Assembly: GCF_003130075.1 (NCBI RefSeq)
Contig: NZ_NRCW01000002.1
Span: 124,001-188,000, forward strand
Direction: 5' to 3'
Origin: Aggregatibacter segnis
GTDB taxonomy: Bacteria > Pseudomonadota > Gammaproteobacteria > Enterobacterales > Pasteurellaceae
DNA: 64,000 nucleotides
A model generated the notes under the pieces. The model saw only the letters and a list, made by a program, of their open reading frames with translations. It was not told the DNA's origin and did not search any database. Below, in pieces: positions 1-9,306 of this stretch. Each line of letters begins with the position of its first letter. Position 1 is the stretch's first letter. Position numbers and translations under genes: made by a program.

Positions 1-2142
1 GAAATCTTGATTGTACACAAAACGGGGCGTTAATAAGCTGGAATTGGGCAGCGTAATGCCTTGCTGTTGCAAGCTTTCTTGAACATATTGTGTGAGCACA
101 CCGACCACCGAACCGCGCAGATTTTCTGCGGTAGAAGGAAATGCACCATCAATGAAAAAACCGACTTCCGGCGTTTGTTGGCGTAACACTTTTTTGCCGA
201 AATTAGACGGAATTTCAATCACCAATTTGACTGTTGAGGCTTGCAAAACCGCATTGATTTCTTGTTCGGAATGAATATCGGGTTGACGAACAAAATAACC
301 GGAGCCGCTAAAATATTCCGTAAAACGGCGACTTTCCGAACTGTTATCATAATCCAGTACGGTGAAATTTGAGGGATGTACGTCAAAAGAAATGCTGGAC
401 GCCATGGTGAAAAGCATAATGACTGGGCCGAGCAATGCGAAAAATAAACGGATTCTATCACGCAAAAGCTCTTTGCCTTCACGCACTGCAAACGTCCATA
501 CGAGCGACCACCAAGCGAGCCAGCCGGTTTCTGTTGCAGTTGTAGAAACGTCTGTAAAATCGACCGCACTTTTTTTTGTCTTTTCTGTTGGTGGCACCGT
601 AATGTCATCGGCTTGTTCTTCCAAATAACAAATAAAGGCTTCTTCTAAGGTCGATACTTTTTTCTCTAAACGTAAAGCTTCCGGTGTACCGACCGCCAAT
701 ACACGGCCACGGTGCATAAAGGAAATTCGGTCACAACGTGCCGCTTCATTCATAAAATGAGTTGTGACAAAAATCGTAATTTTGTCTTCACGGGAAAGTT
801 TTATCAGGTATGCCCAAAACATATCCCGTGCGGCGGGATCCACACCCGAAGTCGGTTCGTCTAGTATCAACACTTCCGGTTTATGCAAACAGGCGGCAGC
901 AAGTTGTAAACGCTGACGAATGCCAAGAGGCAGGGCAGAAGGATATTCATCGGCAAAATGGAGTAAGTCGAATTGCTGCATAACGGCTTGCACATATTGC
1001 GTCCATTGAGCGCGTGGGATTTGATATAGCTTGGCGTGCAGCATGAGATTTTGTGAAACGCTCAGTTCTTCGTACAGCGAAAAGGCTTGTGACATATAGC
1101 CCACGCGTTTTCGGGTATCGATGTTACTTGCATCAATGGGCTGACCGAGCAATGTTGCCGTGCCTTCTGTGGGTTCCAATAAGCCGGTGAGCATTTTCAT
1201 GGTGGTGGATTTTCCGCAACCATTAGATCCTAAAAAACCGAAAATTTCCCCTTTAGGAATAGTAAAACTCACATTATCCACAGAAACAAAATCACCGAAT
1301 TTTTTGGTGAGTCCGGTGGCTGTAATCACCGGTGGTTGATTCGGTTCCGGCGTAAAGGACGGAATATGAAAGCCATTTAACCCACCTCGTTTTTCCGGCG
1401 GAAGCAGTTTGATATAGCTTTCCTCCAGATTCGCACTTTGGGTTTCTGCAATAAGTTGTTGGGTCGGCGCATTGGCGATCAATTTGCCGTCATCCATGGC
1501 GAGAACATGTTCAAAGCGTTCTGCTTCATCGATATATGCCGTTGAAACAATAACGGTCATGCCGTCTTCTTCTTGGCGTAAATCATCCACTAATCGCCAA
1601 AATTGACGGCGAGAAAGAGGATCCACGCCGGTGGTGGGTTCATCCAAAATTAACAAATCGGGGCTATGTACCAAAGCACAACACAGACTCAGTTTTTGTT
1701 TCATACCGCCTGATAATTTACCGGCAGCACGTTTGGCAAAGGGCACAAGCCCTGTGGCATTAAGTAAGCGCTGAATGCGATCGTGACGTTGCTGCTTGTT
1801 TAAGCCGAACAAACGCGCGTGGAAATCAATGTTTTCATAAATAGACAGGGTGAGATAGAGGTTTTTCCCAAGCCCCTGAGGCATAAACGCAATTTGATGG
1901 GAAAGTGTGTCACGGGCTTTTTTCTCGGCAACATTCAGTCCAAATACCTGCACAGAACCCGTTTGAAGGATTTTTACGCCGGCGATTAGTGACAACAACG
2001 TGGATTTTCCCACACCGTCCGGGCCGATTAAGCCGACAGTCGTTCCGCGCGGAATTTGGAGGGTGACATCTGAAAGTGCGGTGGTTTTTCCGTACGAATG
2101 TGATAGATGTTCAACCGAAACAGCAAAAGGGGCAGTGCTCAT
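1..2142 (-). CDS. rbbA: RbbA-like ABC ATPase-permease fusion, 3' part outside window
   Basis: Fusion of two ABC ATPase domains and a C-terminal ABC-2 permease; the reading frame is open for 714 codons to the window edge. The E. coli homologue RbbA (YhiH) is about 900 residues. First nucleotide-binding domain: Walker A GPDGVGKST near residue 33, signature LSGGMKQK near 140, then LDEPTTGVDP. Second domain: Walker A GSNGCGKST near 305, a variant signature PLGIRQR near 405, then LDEPTSGVDP. The part before the edge reads as the membrane segment LLGPVIMLFTM followed by a periplasmic domain. It starts 2 bases after the stop of the HlyD adaptor gene, so the two are co-transcribed. E. coli RbbA has been linked to ribosomes, but with an adaptor partner it is equally likely an exporter. 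Family certain, substrate unknown. Confidence 0.9.
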   Translation of the reverse strand, partial: MSTAPFAVSVEHLSHSYGKTTALSDVTLQIPRGTTVGLIGPDGVGKSTLLSLIAGVKILQTGSVQVFGLNVAEKKARDTLSHQIAFMPQGLGKNLYLTLSIYENIDFHARLFGLNKQQRHDRIQRLLNATGLVPFAKRAAGKLSGGMKQKLSLCCALVHSPDLLILDEPTTGVDPLSRRQFWRLVDDLRQEEDGMTVIVSTAYIDEAERFEHVLAMDDGKLIANAPTQQLIAETQSANLEESYIKLLPPEKRGGLNGFHIPSFTPEPNQPPVITATGLTKKFGDFVSVDNVSFTIPKGEIFGFLGSNGCGKSTTMKMLTGLLEPTEGTATLLGQPIDASNIDTRKRVGYMSQAFSLYEELSVSQNLMLHAKLYQIPRAQWTQYVQAVMQQFDLLHFADEYPSALPLGIRQRLQLAAACLHKPEVLILDEPTSGVDPAARDMFWAYLIKLSREDKITIFVTTHFMNEAARCDRISFMHRGRVLAVGTPEALRLEKKVSTLEEAFICYLEEQADDITVPPTEKTKKSAVDFTDVSTTATETGWLAWWSLVWTFAVREGKELLRDRIRLFFALLGPVIMLFTMASSISFDVHPSNFTVLDYDNSSESRRFTEYFSGSGYFVRQPDIHSEQEINAVLQASTVKLVIEIPSNFGKKVLRQQTPEVGFFIDGAFPSTAENLRGSVVGVLTQYVQESLQQQGITLPNSSLLTPRFVYNQDF

Positions 2143-2144
2143 GG

Positions 2145-3125
2145 CTAGTCACCTTGCGGCAATTTGACATCCAACCGTTCCACCCACTGCACCTGCGGGT
2201 CATATTTAACGTAGCCTATTGCCGTCATGCCACCTTTTAATAGGCCTTTATATTTCAAGGCAATATCCACAGGAATTTGTAATTTCACTTTGAACATCAA
2301 TTTTGCGCGTTCTTCGGTGGTTTCGACAGATTTAGGGGTAAATTGCGCATTGTGAGCAACAAAAGTGATTTTGGCGGGGAAGACGGCGTTCATGCCATCA
2401 ATGACAATGCGTGCTTCATCACCTAATTGAATCTGATTCATTTGCTGAGCGGTAAGAAACACATTGATATAGGTGTCTGTTGGATCCAGCACGCTGACGA
2501 CTTTGCCACCGGCACCCAATACATTGCCTACTTCGGCAATTTGATATTCAAGTCGACCATCTTTCGGTGCCTTAATAATCATATCTTCATGTTGCGATTG
2601 GGCTTTTTCTAACTGTGCCTGCGCTTGAGCCACACCAGCTTCTGCTTCGGCTTTGGCGGCTTGAGTGGTATTTAGCGCGGCAAGAGAGGCGTTATATGCG
2701 GCTTGACGACGTTCTAATTCGGTCGTTGAAATGAGATTATCGTGGCGTAATTTGAAGGCGTTATCCAGTTCTAATTTCGCAACCTTGGTTTGTTGTTGAC
2801 GGGCATCTATTTCTGCTAAGGCACGAGCCACTGTTTCTTCTGCCCGTTTTTTTTGCGCCAATGCGGCGGAAACCTGCGTTTGTGAAATGCTAGAAGAAAG
2901 ACGCGCGAGCGGTTGATTGATTTTTACCTCATCACCTTCCTGCACCAAGATTTCTTCTACCCGTCCCGGATACAGGGTGGCGACATCTAATCGTTTTAAC
3001 TCTAAACGTCCATTAACGGCAGCGATTCCTGCCAATTCTTCAGCTTGTAATTGTTGGTTCTTCCAAACGGCAAAACCTGCCGCACCTAAGATCACTAAAC
3101 CTAACACTAAATATTTTCTAGTCAT
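2145..3125 (-). CDS. yhiI: HlyD-family membrane fusion protein, YhiI-like
   Basis: Periplasmic adaptor of an ABC efflux system. An N-terminal signal anchor (YLVLGLVILGAAGFAVW) is followed by a biotinyl-lipoyl-like half motif (PGRVEEILVQEGDEV), a long alanine- and glutamine-rich coiled-coil hairpin at about residues 80-180, the second lipoyl half (APKDGRLEYQIAEVGNVL) and a beta-barrel end. I place the start at the second of two close ATGs: it lies 8 bases after AAGGA, whereas the first (3131) is only 2 bases after it. It precedes the RbbA-like gene by 2 bases, matching the yhiI-rbbA order in enterobacteria. The substrate cannot be read from the sequence. Confidence 0.88.
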   Translation of the reverse strand: MTRKYLVLGLVILGAAGFAVWKNQQLQAEELAGIAAVNGRLELKRLDVATLYPGRVEEILVQEGDEVKINQPLARLSSSISQTQVSAALAQKKRAEETVARALAEIDARQQQTKVAKLELDNAFKLRHDNLISTTELERRQAAYNASLAALNTTQAAKAEAEAGVAQAQAQLEKAQSQHEDMIIKAPKDGRLEYQIAEVGNVLGAGGKVVSVLDPTDTYINVFLTAQQMNQIQLGDEARIVIDGMNAVFPAKITFVAHNAQFTPKSVETTEERAKLMFKVKLQIPVDIALKYKGLLKGGMTAIGYVKYDPQVQWVERLDVKLPQGD

Positions 3126-3333
3126 ATCCATTGTCCTTATTTAACGAGGTTTACATAAAGATTATAGAGTCGAGCAAACTTTGCTCAAGTGATAAGCCGT
3201 TATCCGTTGATATATATCAGAAAATAAACATAAAAAACGTTAAAAAAACTGACCGCACTTTTTATTTCATGAATGAAAAATTTGCTGAGAATCTGCGTTT
3301 TGGGGCGACTCATTTTTATTTGTACTCACTTAT

Positions 3334-3357
3334 TGTTATTTATTATTTTATATAACG
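3334..3357 (+). promoter_or_regulatory. ModE-like operator upstream of TonB receptor
   Basis: TGTTATTT, an 8-base spacer, then ATATAACG. Compared with the palindromic ModE operator pattern CGTTATAT-N8-ATATAACG, the right arm matches 8 of 8 and the left arm 6 of 8. The 16 bases TTATTTTATATAACGA (3343-3358) recur exactly upstream of the molB operon at 9123-9138. The site ends 43 bases before the receptor ATG, where it could overlap the promoter. ModE binding is inferred from the pattern and from the molybdate genes nearby. Confidence 0.6.
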
Positions 3358-3400
3358 ATCGTACTATTGCGCGATTTTTTATCAAACTAAGGATTTATCA

Positions 3401-5809
3401 ATGAAAAAATTCCCTCGACTCAGCATGATTAGTTTGGCTGTAATTTCAACTTTTGCACAAGCGGAAAGCACGCAAAAACTAGACGAAATTCAAGTGACGG
3501 CAGAAGAACAAGTGAAACAATCACTGGGGGTTTCTGTGGTAACAGCGAAAGATTTAGAACGTAATCCTATTGAAAATGACGCGTCTGAAATTATTGCTAA
3601 ACAACCGGGCGTAACTTTAAGTACCAACGCACCGGGCGGTGCTCGCGGTAATAAACGTCAAGTGGATATTCGCGCCATGGGGCCGGAAAATACCTTGATT
3701 TTGGTGGACGGTAAACCGGTAAAATCCCGTAACTCCGAACGTTACGGCAGAAACGGTACCCGTAATACCCGTGGGGATACCAACTGGGTACCGGCGGATG
3801 CCATTGAATCCATTGAAGTGTTGCGTGGGCCGGCGGCGGCTCGTTACGGTTCCGGCGCGATGGGTGGTGTGGTTAATATTAAAACCAAATCTCCGACCAG
3901 TGAGTATCACGGCAGTGTGAATCTTTTCACCGAACAACCGGAAGACGGCAAAGAAGGTTACACCAACCGTCTTGGTTTTAACGTCAGCGGTCCGTTAATT
4001 AAGGATGTATTAGGTTTCCGTTTATACGGCAACATTGCAAAAACACAAGCGGATGCGTTGGATATCAACTCAGGTGAAGATGCTTTCGTTAATAACAATG
4101 CGGGAACACAAGACAATACCCGTTATGCCGGTCGTGAAGGTGTGCGTAACCGTGATGTGGCAGGACAGTTAGTTTGGAATATCACCCCGGATCAAAAATT
4201 AACCTTTGATGCGGCATACAGTCGTCAAGGCAATATTTATAACGGGGATACACAAAACAGCTCTGTTTTACTGAATCAAGCCATGAAAACCAGCCGTGAT
4301 CTTGCGTTACAACATGCGGAAACCTCAACGCTTTATCGTCAAAGTTACGGTTTAACACATGAAGGCAAATGGGGCGTGTTAGATAACCGCACTTATTTCA
4401 CTTTCGACCAAACCCGTAACTATCATTATCCAGAAGGCTTGTTGGGCAGTACGGAAGGGGCTTACAACGGGTTAAATAAATCTGTCGGTTTACTCAGAAA
4501 CTACCGTTTTAGTAATGAACTTTATATTCCGTTTGCTTTGGGTAACACCAGCCATATGGTGACTGTTGGTGCGGAAGCGTCCCGTTCTGAATTGGATGAT
4601 GCTGCTTCTATGACGCAAACCATGCAAGTTTATGCCATCGTGCCTTGGCTAAAAGATAAAGGGCGTAGTGGTAAAGTGGCACAAAATGAATAGGCGGCGT
4701 TCTTGGAAGACAACATTATGTTGCCAAATAACAAAACCATTGTAACACCGGGCATTCGTTTTAATTCCAGCACCAATTCTAAATCTAATTGGAGCCCGTC
4801 ATTCAACTTCTCACACCAAGTGAGCGAAAACTGGAAAATTAAAGGTGGGGTAGCAAGATCCTATAAAGCACCGAATTTTTATCAATCTTCCCCGAATTAT
4901 TTGCTCATTAACGCGAGTAATGGTTGTCCGATTGACAGCGCCAATAACTGGAATAATCCAAATGCGTTAAATTCAACCGGCAGTGTTGTTAAGACAGATG
5001 CAAAAGGCAGACAATATACTGTTCTTCAAAACAGTCATCCGAAAGGTTTTGACTGGGGACGTGCTTGTTATTTCTTAGGCAATGAAAATATCAAACCGGA
5101 AACCAGCTGGAACAAAGAAATCGGCTTTGAATATGAAAACGAAGGTAAATTGTTCTCCTTGGCGTATTTCCACAATGATTATCGTAATAAAATCGTGTCC
5201 AACGGTGAATTCTTAACGACCATTGATGCACCGGCAGGCGGCTATGATCGTGAAATTCGTGCAAGCAATACTCCGGACGGAAGAGCGATTTATCGTAACT
5301 ACACGGCAACCAATGTTTATCGTTGGGGCAACACACCAAGAGCGATTATTGAAGGGGTTGAAGGTAATATCACATTACCATTCTTAGATGATGCGCTCGT
5401 ATTTAGTACCAATCTCACCTATATGCTCAAAAATAAAAACAAGGAAACCGGCAATCCGATTTCTCTTGTGCCGAAATACACGGTGAACAGCAATCTTAAT
5501 TGGAAAATTAATGATCATTGGGATGTGAATACCTCTTACACCCGTTACGGCAAACAAAAAACCGTTGAGAATGCGGAAAACTTTATGCACATAATTTATA
5601 ACACCGGTGAAAGCTTGGTGACACAATATCAACTTGGTAGCTACGGCATTTGGGGCGCTAACGTTGGCTATAAATTTAATAACAGTTTAAGCCTACGTGT
5701 GGGGGTGAATAATATTTTAGATAAACGCATTTATCGTAACGCCGGCACGGCACGCACCTATAATGAGCGTGGTCGTTCTTACTTTGCGAATTTGAAATAT
5801 AGTTTCTAA
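3401..5809 (+). pseudogene. TonB-dependent receptor, FepA-like, with in-frame TAG
   Basis: Outer-membrane TonB-dependent receptor read in one frame for about 800 codons and interrupted by one TAG at 4691-4693. The 5' part has a signal peptide ending near AQA, a TonB-box-like stretch (LDEIQVTAEE), and the plug domain (IRAMGPENTLILVDGKPV, then IESIEVLRGPAAARYGSGAM). Right after the stop the same frame continues AAFLEDNIMLP, a normal strand of FepA-type barrels, and runs to the terminal aromatic residue of NLKYSF. No length is missing, so this looks like a recent nonsense change, readthrough or a sequencing error, not two genes. Overall similarity is to catecholate siderophore receptors (FepA, PfeA, IroN). 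A good AAGGA site precedes the ATG. The neighbouring molybdate-type ABC genes and shared operator suggest the cargo could be molybdate or a chelate of it. Confidence 0.85.
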
Positions 5810-5827
5810 AATTGATTATGTAAAAAA

Positions 5828-5856
5828 AGTGCGGTGAATTTTCACCGCATTTTTTA
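5828..5856 (+). terminator. Terminator of receptor gene, uses an uptake signal
   Basis: Stem GCGGTGAA / TTCACCGC followed by a T-run, 18 bases after the receptor stop. The left arm begins inside an AAGTGCGGT uptake signal. Confidence 0.75.
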
Positions 5857-5876
5857 TGGCAGAAAAACACATAAAA

Positions 5877-5911
5877 AAACAACCGCACTTTTTCAAGTAC
5901 GGTTGTTTTAT
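5877..5911 (-). terminator. Terminator of the mol operon
   Basis: Stem AAACAACCG / CGGTTGTTT with a loop that contains an uptake signal. On the minus strand it lies just after the mop stop and is followed by a T-run. It separates two convergent operons. Confidence 0.75.
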
Positions 5912-5928
5912 CTTTAATTAAGAATAAA

Positions 5929-6138
5929 TTATTCTACGCCAACCATCACGGAAGTGGCTTTGATAATTGCGTAAGCGTCTTTGCCTACCGCTAAACCTAA
6001 TTCTTTTACCGCTTCAAGAGAGATGGTAGAAGAAATTACGTTGCCACCACCGATATCAAGGTGAACGATAGCGTTTACAGAACCGCTTTCGATTGAAACA
6101 ACTTTACCTTTTAATTGGTTTCTTGCACTGATTTTCAT
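5929..6138 (-). CDS. mop: Mop-family molybdate-binding protein
   Basis: A 69-residue single TOBE/Mop domain protein that stores or buffers molybdate (or tungstate) in the cytoplasm, usually as a hexamer. The start MKISARNQLKGKVVSIESG and the core VNAIVHLDIGGG and ISLEAVKELGLAVG are typical of Mop and of the C-terminal domain of ModC and ModE. I chose the internal ATG because AAGGAA lies at normal distance; the upstream ATG would add ten residues foreign to the family. It is the last gene after permease, ATPase and binding protein, which is strong context for a molybdate role of the ABC system. Confidence 0.9.
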   Translation of the reverse strand: MKISARNQLKGKVVSIESGSVNAIVHLDIGGGNVISSTISLEAVKELGLAVGKDAYAIIKATSVMVGVE

Positions 6139-6226
6139 AGAAATTTCCTTATGTTGATGCCCATACAACTCGCGGGCGGTTGAAAAAGAGCGTGCATTTT
6201 ACATGGAATAATTTAAAAAACCAATA

Positions 6227-7261
6227 CTACTTAAGAGGTGATAGCCCTTTTAAGATTTGCTCAGCGTTTTCTTTACTTAACGCATAGCCGTAATATTTTT
6301 TGTAAAACGCCTGTGTTTTTTCCACCATATCAATGTCTTGGAATTTTTCCGGGTGGAATAATTGTGCCGCCCACAAAATTTGTAAGGCTTCTTCTGCACT
6401 ATAACGATCCCATGGGAAAGTCCCTGTCGGGTTGGCATAAATGCGATTATTTTTGACCGCACTGATGGATTGCCAAGTTGGATCTGATTTGATTTTCTCA
6501 ATGGCGGCTTGAGATTTATTGCCGCTGCTGCCGATGATAATTACATCCGGATTAGCTTCCACAATGGACTCCATGGTGACAGTCACCATGTTGGCTTGAT
6601 CCGGTAACACGCTTTTACCGCCGGCTAAACGAATCCATTCACCAATCATGGATTTGCCACCGTCAATCTTAAGTAAATCAGCGCCGCTAGTGATGTGCAA
6701 TACAGTTGGACGTTTTTCTTCTTTCACGTCTTTAATGCGGGATTCGACGAATTGAATGTTGCCTTCAAGTTCTTTGATGTAACTTTTCGCGATTTCAGGG
6801 GCTTTGTCTCCTAAAACCTCGGCAGTGATGCTCACAGTTTTCTTTAATCCCTCAAAATCTTGAAAACTCACACGCACGCCTTTTAAGCCGGCTTGGTTTA
6901 CTTCGGTTAGCATGGATTTTTTAGACAACAACACAGCATCCGGTTTTTGGGATAATAATTCTTCCACTTGAATCGTTTCGCCGTTAGTTAGCACCGGAAC
7001 GTTTTTAATGTTTGGATACACTTCAGCGAACCAAGGATTTGCCGCAATAGCGGTGGTCGTTGCAACTAATTTGTCGGCCCCACCTAATAACAACACGATT
7101 TGGTTATTGGCATGCCAAAGGTCGGCGACACGTTCCACGCGATCAGCGATTTCTACTTGGTTGCCGTCCACGTCGGTGACGATTTTTGCCTGTGCAGAAA
7201 ATGCCAACAGGGTAGCGGCAAAAAGTGCGGTAAGTTTTAGAGATGTTTTTTTCAGGGTCAT
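6227..7261 (-). CDS. molA: MolA-like periplasmic molybdate/tungstate-binding protein
   Basis: Substrate-binding protein of a cluster C (BtuF/FhuD-fold) ABC importer, about 344 residues. The signal peptide ends near FSAQA. The first domain begins KIVTDVDGNQVEIADRVERV and contains ADLWHANNQIVLLLGGADKL, which I recognise from H. influenzae MolA (HI1472), a molybdate/tungstate binder despite its siderophore-binder fold. The ATG at 7261 is chosen over the GTG two codons upstream because GAGGA is 7 bases away from it. The gene starts 12 bases after the ATPase gene. A ferric-siderophore substrate is the alternative; the Mop gene and ModE-like box favour molybdate. Confidence 0.8.
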   Translation of the reverse strand: MTLKKTSLKLTALFAATLLAFSAQAKIVTDVDGNQVEIADRVERVADLWHANNQIVLLLGGADKLVATTTAIAANPWFAEVYPNIKNVPVLTNGETIQVEELLSQKPDAVLLSKKSMLTEVNQAGLKGVRVSFQDFEGLKKTVSITAEVLGDKAPEIAKSYIKELEGNIQFVESRIKDVKEEKRPTVLHITSGADLLKIDGGKSMIGEWIRLAGGKSVLPDQANMVTVTMESIVEANPDVIIIGSSGNKSQAAIEKIKSDPTWQSISAVKNNRIYANPTGTFPWDRYSAEEALQILWAAQLFHPEKFQDIDMVEKTQAFYKKYYGYALSKENAEQILKGLSPLK

Positions 7262-7273
7262 AAGCACGTCCTC

Positions 7274-8062
7274 TTAAATATGTGTAATGGCACAGATTTT
7301 GCGACCTAATTCAGGCACCTCAATTAAGCGCAAATCTGTTTGGTAAAGTTCTCGCAGATTGTCTTCTGTGAGAATGTCTGGGGTTAAACCACAGTACAAT
7401 TTTCCTTGGGTATTTAAGATGGCCACTTTGCTGTTCGGGATCACATCATGCAAAAGCATCGGGTGATCGGGATTATGGGTGGTCATAATGATGGAAAATT
7501 GCTGATGTGATAACTCTTTAATCAGGCTCAAGGTTTTAAATACATTGCCGTAATCCAGGGCGGAAGTGGGTTCATCAAACAAAATCAGTTGCGGCTGTTG
7601 CACTAAAATTTTGGCTAAATTTACTAATTGTTTTTCACCACCGCTCATTTGCATATAAATTTTGTCGGCAAAATGGCTGATACCCAGTTGAGCTAAGGCT
7701 TGTTCTGCGAGGTGATAATCTTCCTCACGTGGTTTGCCGAATAAACCTAGGTGGGCTGCACGTCCCAGCACCACATAATCCAATACTTTGTATTGATAAG
7801 TTTGTGGTGAATGTTGCGATACATAGGCGACTTGACGGGCAATTTGTTTACTTGTCAGATGCTTAATTTCTACATTATTGAGGAAAATTTCGCCCCGTTG
7901 TGGTGTGAGTAAACCGGCAATACAGTTCAGCAACGTTGATTTTCCGCGTCCGTTAGCACCGAGGATGGTGACTAATTCACCTGCATTCAGCGTTAAGTCC
8001 ACACCATTTAATAACGGAATATGAGGCTGATGTTGAAAATAAAGTTGGTTGATTTTTAACAT
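7274..8062 (-). CDS. molC: ABC importer ATPase, MolC/FecE type
   Basis: Cytoplasmic ATPase of the importer, 262 residues. Walker A is GANGRGKST near residues 34-42, the Q-loop lies in VAYVSQHS, the signature is MSGGEKQL near 141, Walker B is LILFDEPTSALD, and the switch histidine follows in IIMTTHNPDHP. The signature has an E where many relatives have Q. AAGGAG lies 6 bases before the ATG. It sits between the permease and the binding protein, so the three form one transporter. By family alone it cannot be told from ferric-siderophore ATPases; the symbol follows from the neighbours. Confidence 0.8.
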   Translation of the reverse strand: MLKINQLYFQHQPHIPLLNGVDLTLNAGELVTILGANGRGKSTLLNCIAGLLTPQRGEIFLNNVEIKHLTSKQIARQVAYVSQHSPQTYQYKVLDYVVLGRAAHLGLFGKPREEDYHLAEQALAQLGISHFADKIYMQMSGGEKQLVNLAKILVQQPQLILFDEPTSALDYGNVFKTLSLIKELSHQQFSIIMTTHNPDHPMLLHDVIPNSKVAILNTQGKLYCGLTPDILTEDNLRELYQTDLRLIEVPELGRKICAITHI

Positions 8063-8071
8063 ATCGGCTCC

Positions 8072-9058
8072 TTATTCCGCGACTTTTTGTTTTACTAATA
8101 CCCAAGCAAAGAATGGCGCACCAATAAAGCCAGTTAGAATGCCGAGTGGAACTTCTTGGATATATAAGTTGCGTGCTAAGGTGTCGATAATGAGCAAGAA
8201 TAGGGCTCCGATCAGTGCAGAAAGCGGAAGGGTGCGAAGGTTATTGTCGCCGATAAACATACGCGCCAAATGCGGAATAATTAAGCCAATCCAACCGATC
8301 GTGCCGCTTAAACAGACCGTAGAGGCGGTAAGCAAGGTGGCAAACACCACCATAACGTTGCGTTCCAAACGAATATTGGCACCAATTAATTTTGCCTCCC
8401 GATCACCTAATGACAACACGTTAATGCGCCAGCGCATCATGAGTAAACCGCCGGTAGTAAATAGAATAATCGGGGCGAGTATGCTTAGATTTTTGTAATC
8501 TACTTTGGTCAGGCTCCCCATTTGCCAATACACAATGTCGGCAAGTTGAGTTTCCGGGTCGGCGAGATATTTAATTAAACCAAGGCAAGCCATCATAAAG
8601 CCGGAAATAATAATTCCGGAAAGCACAAGAATGATCGTGGAATCACGCTGTACCAGCTTCGGCAGGCTCATGGTCATCAACACGGCAATTAAACCGCCCA
8701 CAAATGCAAATCCCTGAATGGCAAACAAACCGAAACCGAGCAAAATCGCAATGGCTGCGCCGATACAAGCACCACTGGATACACCTAACAGATCAGGCGA
8801 CACCAACGGATTGCGGAAAATTCCCTGAAAAGTTGCGCCCGCCACCGCAAGCGCAGTACCCACTAAAATAGCGGCAAGAATGCGCGGCAAGCGCAGATTG
8901 AAAATGATGTTGTTCTGTACGTCACTGGTGTTATTGCCCATTAGGCTTTGCACCACGTTTTCAATCGGAATGGCAAAACGTCCCCAAGACAAGGAAAACA
9001 AGGCAAGGCTAAAAAGCAATAAAATAAGCAAGATAAAAATCAATGTGTTTTTATTCAT
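8072..9058 (-). CDS. molB: ABC importer permease, MolB/FecCD type
   Basis: Inner-membrane permease of the BtuC/FecCD family, 328 residues with about ten hydrophobic segments. Family hallmarks seen are LRLPRILAAILVGTALAVAG near residue 52, NPLVSPDLLGVSSGA near 85, the coupling-helix region LGDREAKLIGAN, and GTIGWIGLIIPHLARMFIG. It is the first gene of permease-ATPase-binding protein-Mop. The ATG has no good ribosome binding site, so translation may start weakly. A perfect TATAAT lies on the minus strand about 35 bases upstream, preceded by the ModE-like box. Confidence 0.82.
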   Translation of the reverse strand: MNKNTLIFILLILLLFSLALFSLSWGRFAIPIENVVQSLMGNNTSDVQNNIIFNLRLPRILAAILVGTALAVAGATFQGIFRNPLVSPDLLGVSSGACIGAAIAILLGFGLFAIQGFAFVGGLIAVLMTMSLPKLVQRDSTIILVLSGIIISGFMMACLGLIKYLADPETQLADIVYWQMGSLTKVDYKNLSILAPIILFTTGGLLMMRWRINVLSLGDREAKLIGANIRLERNVMVVFATLLTASTVCLSGTIGWIGLIIPHLARMFIGDNNLRTLPLSALIGALFLLIIDTLARNLYIQEVPLGILTGFIGAPFFAWVLVKQKVAE

Positions 9059-9113
9059 GAGAAAAGCGCGGTTAGTTTTTAATGCGGTTCATTATATATG
9101 AAATTATATATAT

Positions 9114-9137
9114 CTTTGTGATTTATTTTATATAACG
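9114..9137 (-). promoter_or_regulatory. ModE-like operator upstream of molB
   Basis: The arm ATATAACG (9130-9137 on the plus strand) is preceded by an 8-base spacer and a weak left arm CTTTGTGA (4 of 8 to the ModE pattern). The strength of the call comes from TTATTTTATATAACGA (9123-9138) being identical to the site before the TonB receptor. It lies upstream of a likely minus-strand -10 element TATAAT at about 9090. Confidence 0.55.
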
Positions 9138-9306
9138 AAATTAAGGGAGTAAGTCAAAACGTGAGGGGGTAGATCATTTTGGGGGAGAGATTACTTTAAT
9201 CTATTTTGCTTAGTAAGCATCTTCACAGGTATTTTTATATTACCCAATAACACAAGATGAAATTTTGCTAGAATAGCCCAACTTTTATAACGACTAAGGA
9301 TATTTT

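Noticed and set aside
3131-3355. Short plus-strand ORF before the TonB receptor
   Set aside because: Low-complexity, no ribosome binding site or family signs, and it overlaps the promoter and ModE-like site.
3401-5809. Reading the receptor as two separate genes
   Set aside because: Both halves are in the same frame with continuous FepA-like similarity; the second part lacks a signal peptide and plug.
8049-8498. 149-codon ORF antisense to molB
   Set aside because: Shadow of the real permease gene; no ribosome binding site or recognisable protein.
6227-9058. Calling the ABC operon a ferric-siderophore importer
   Set aside because: The family alone allows it, but the MolA-like binding protein, the Mop gene and the ModE-like site favour molybdate. 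Kept as alternative.
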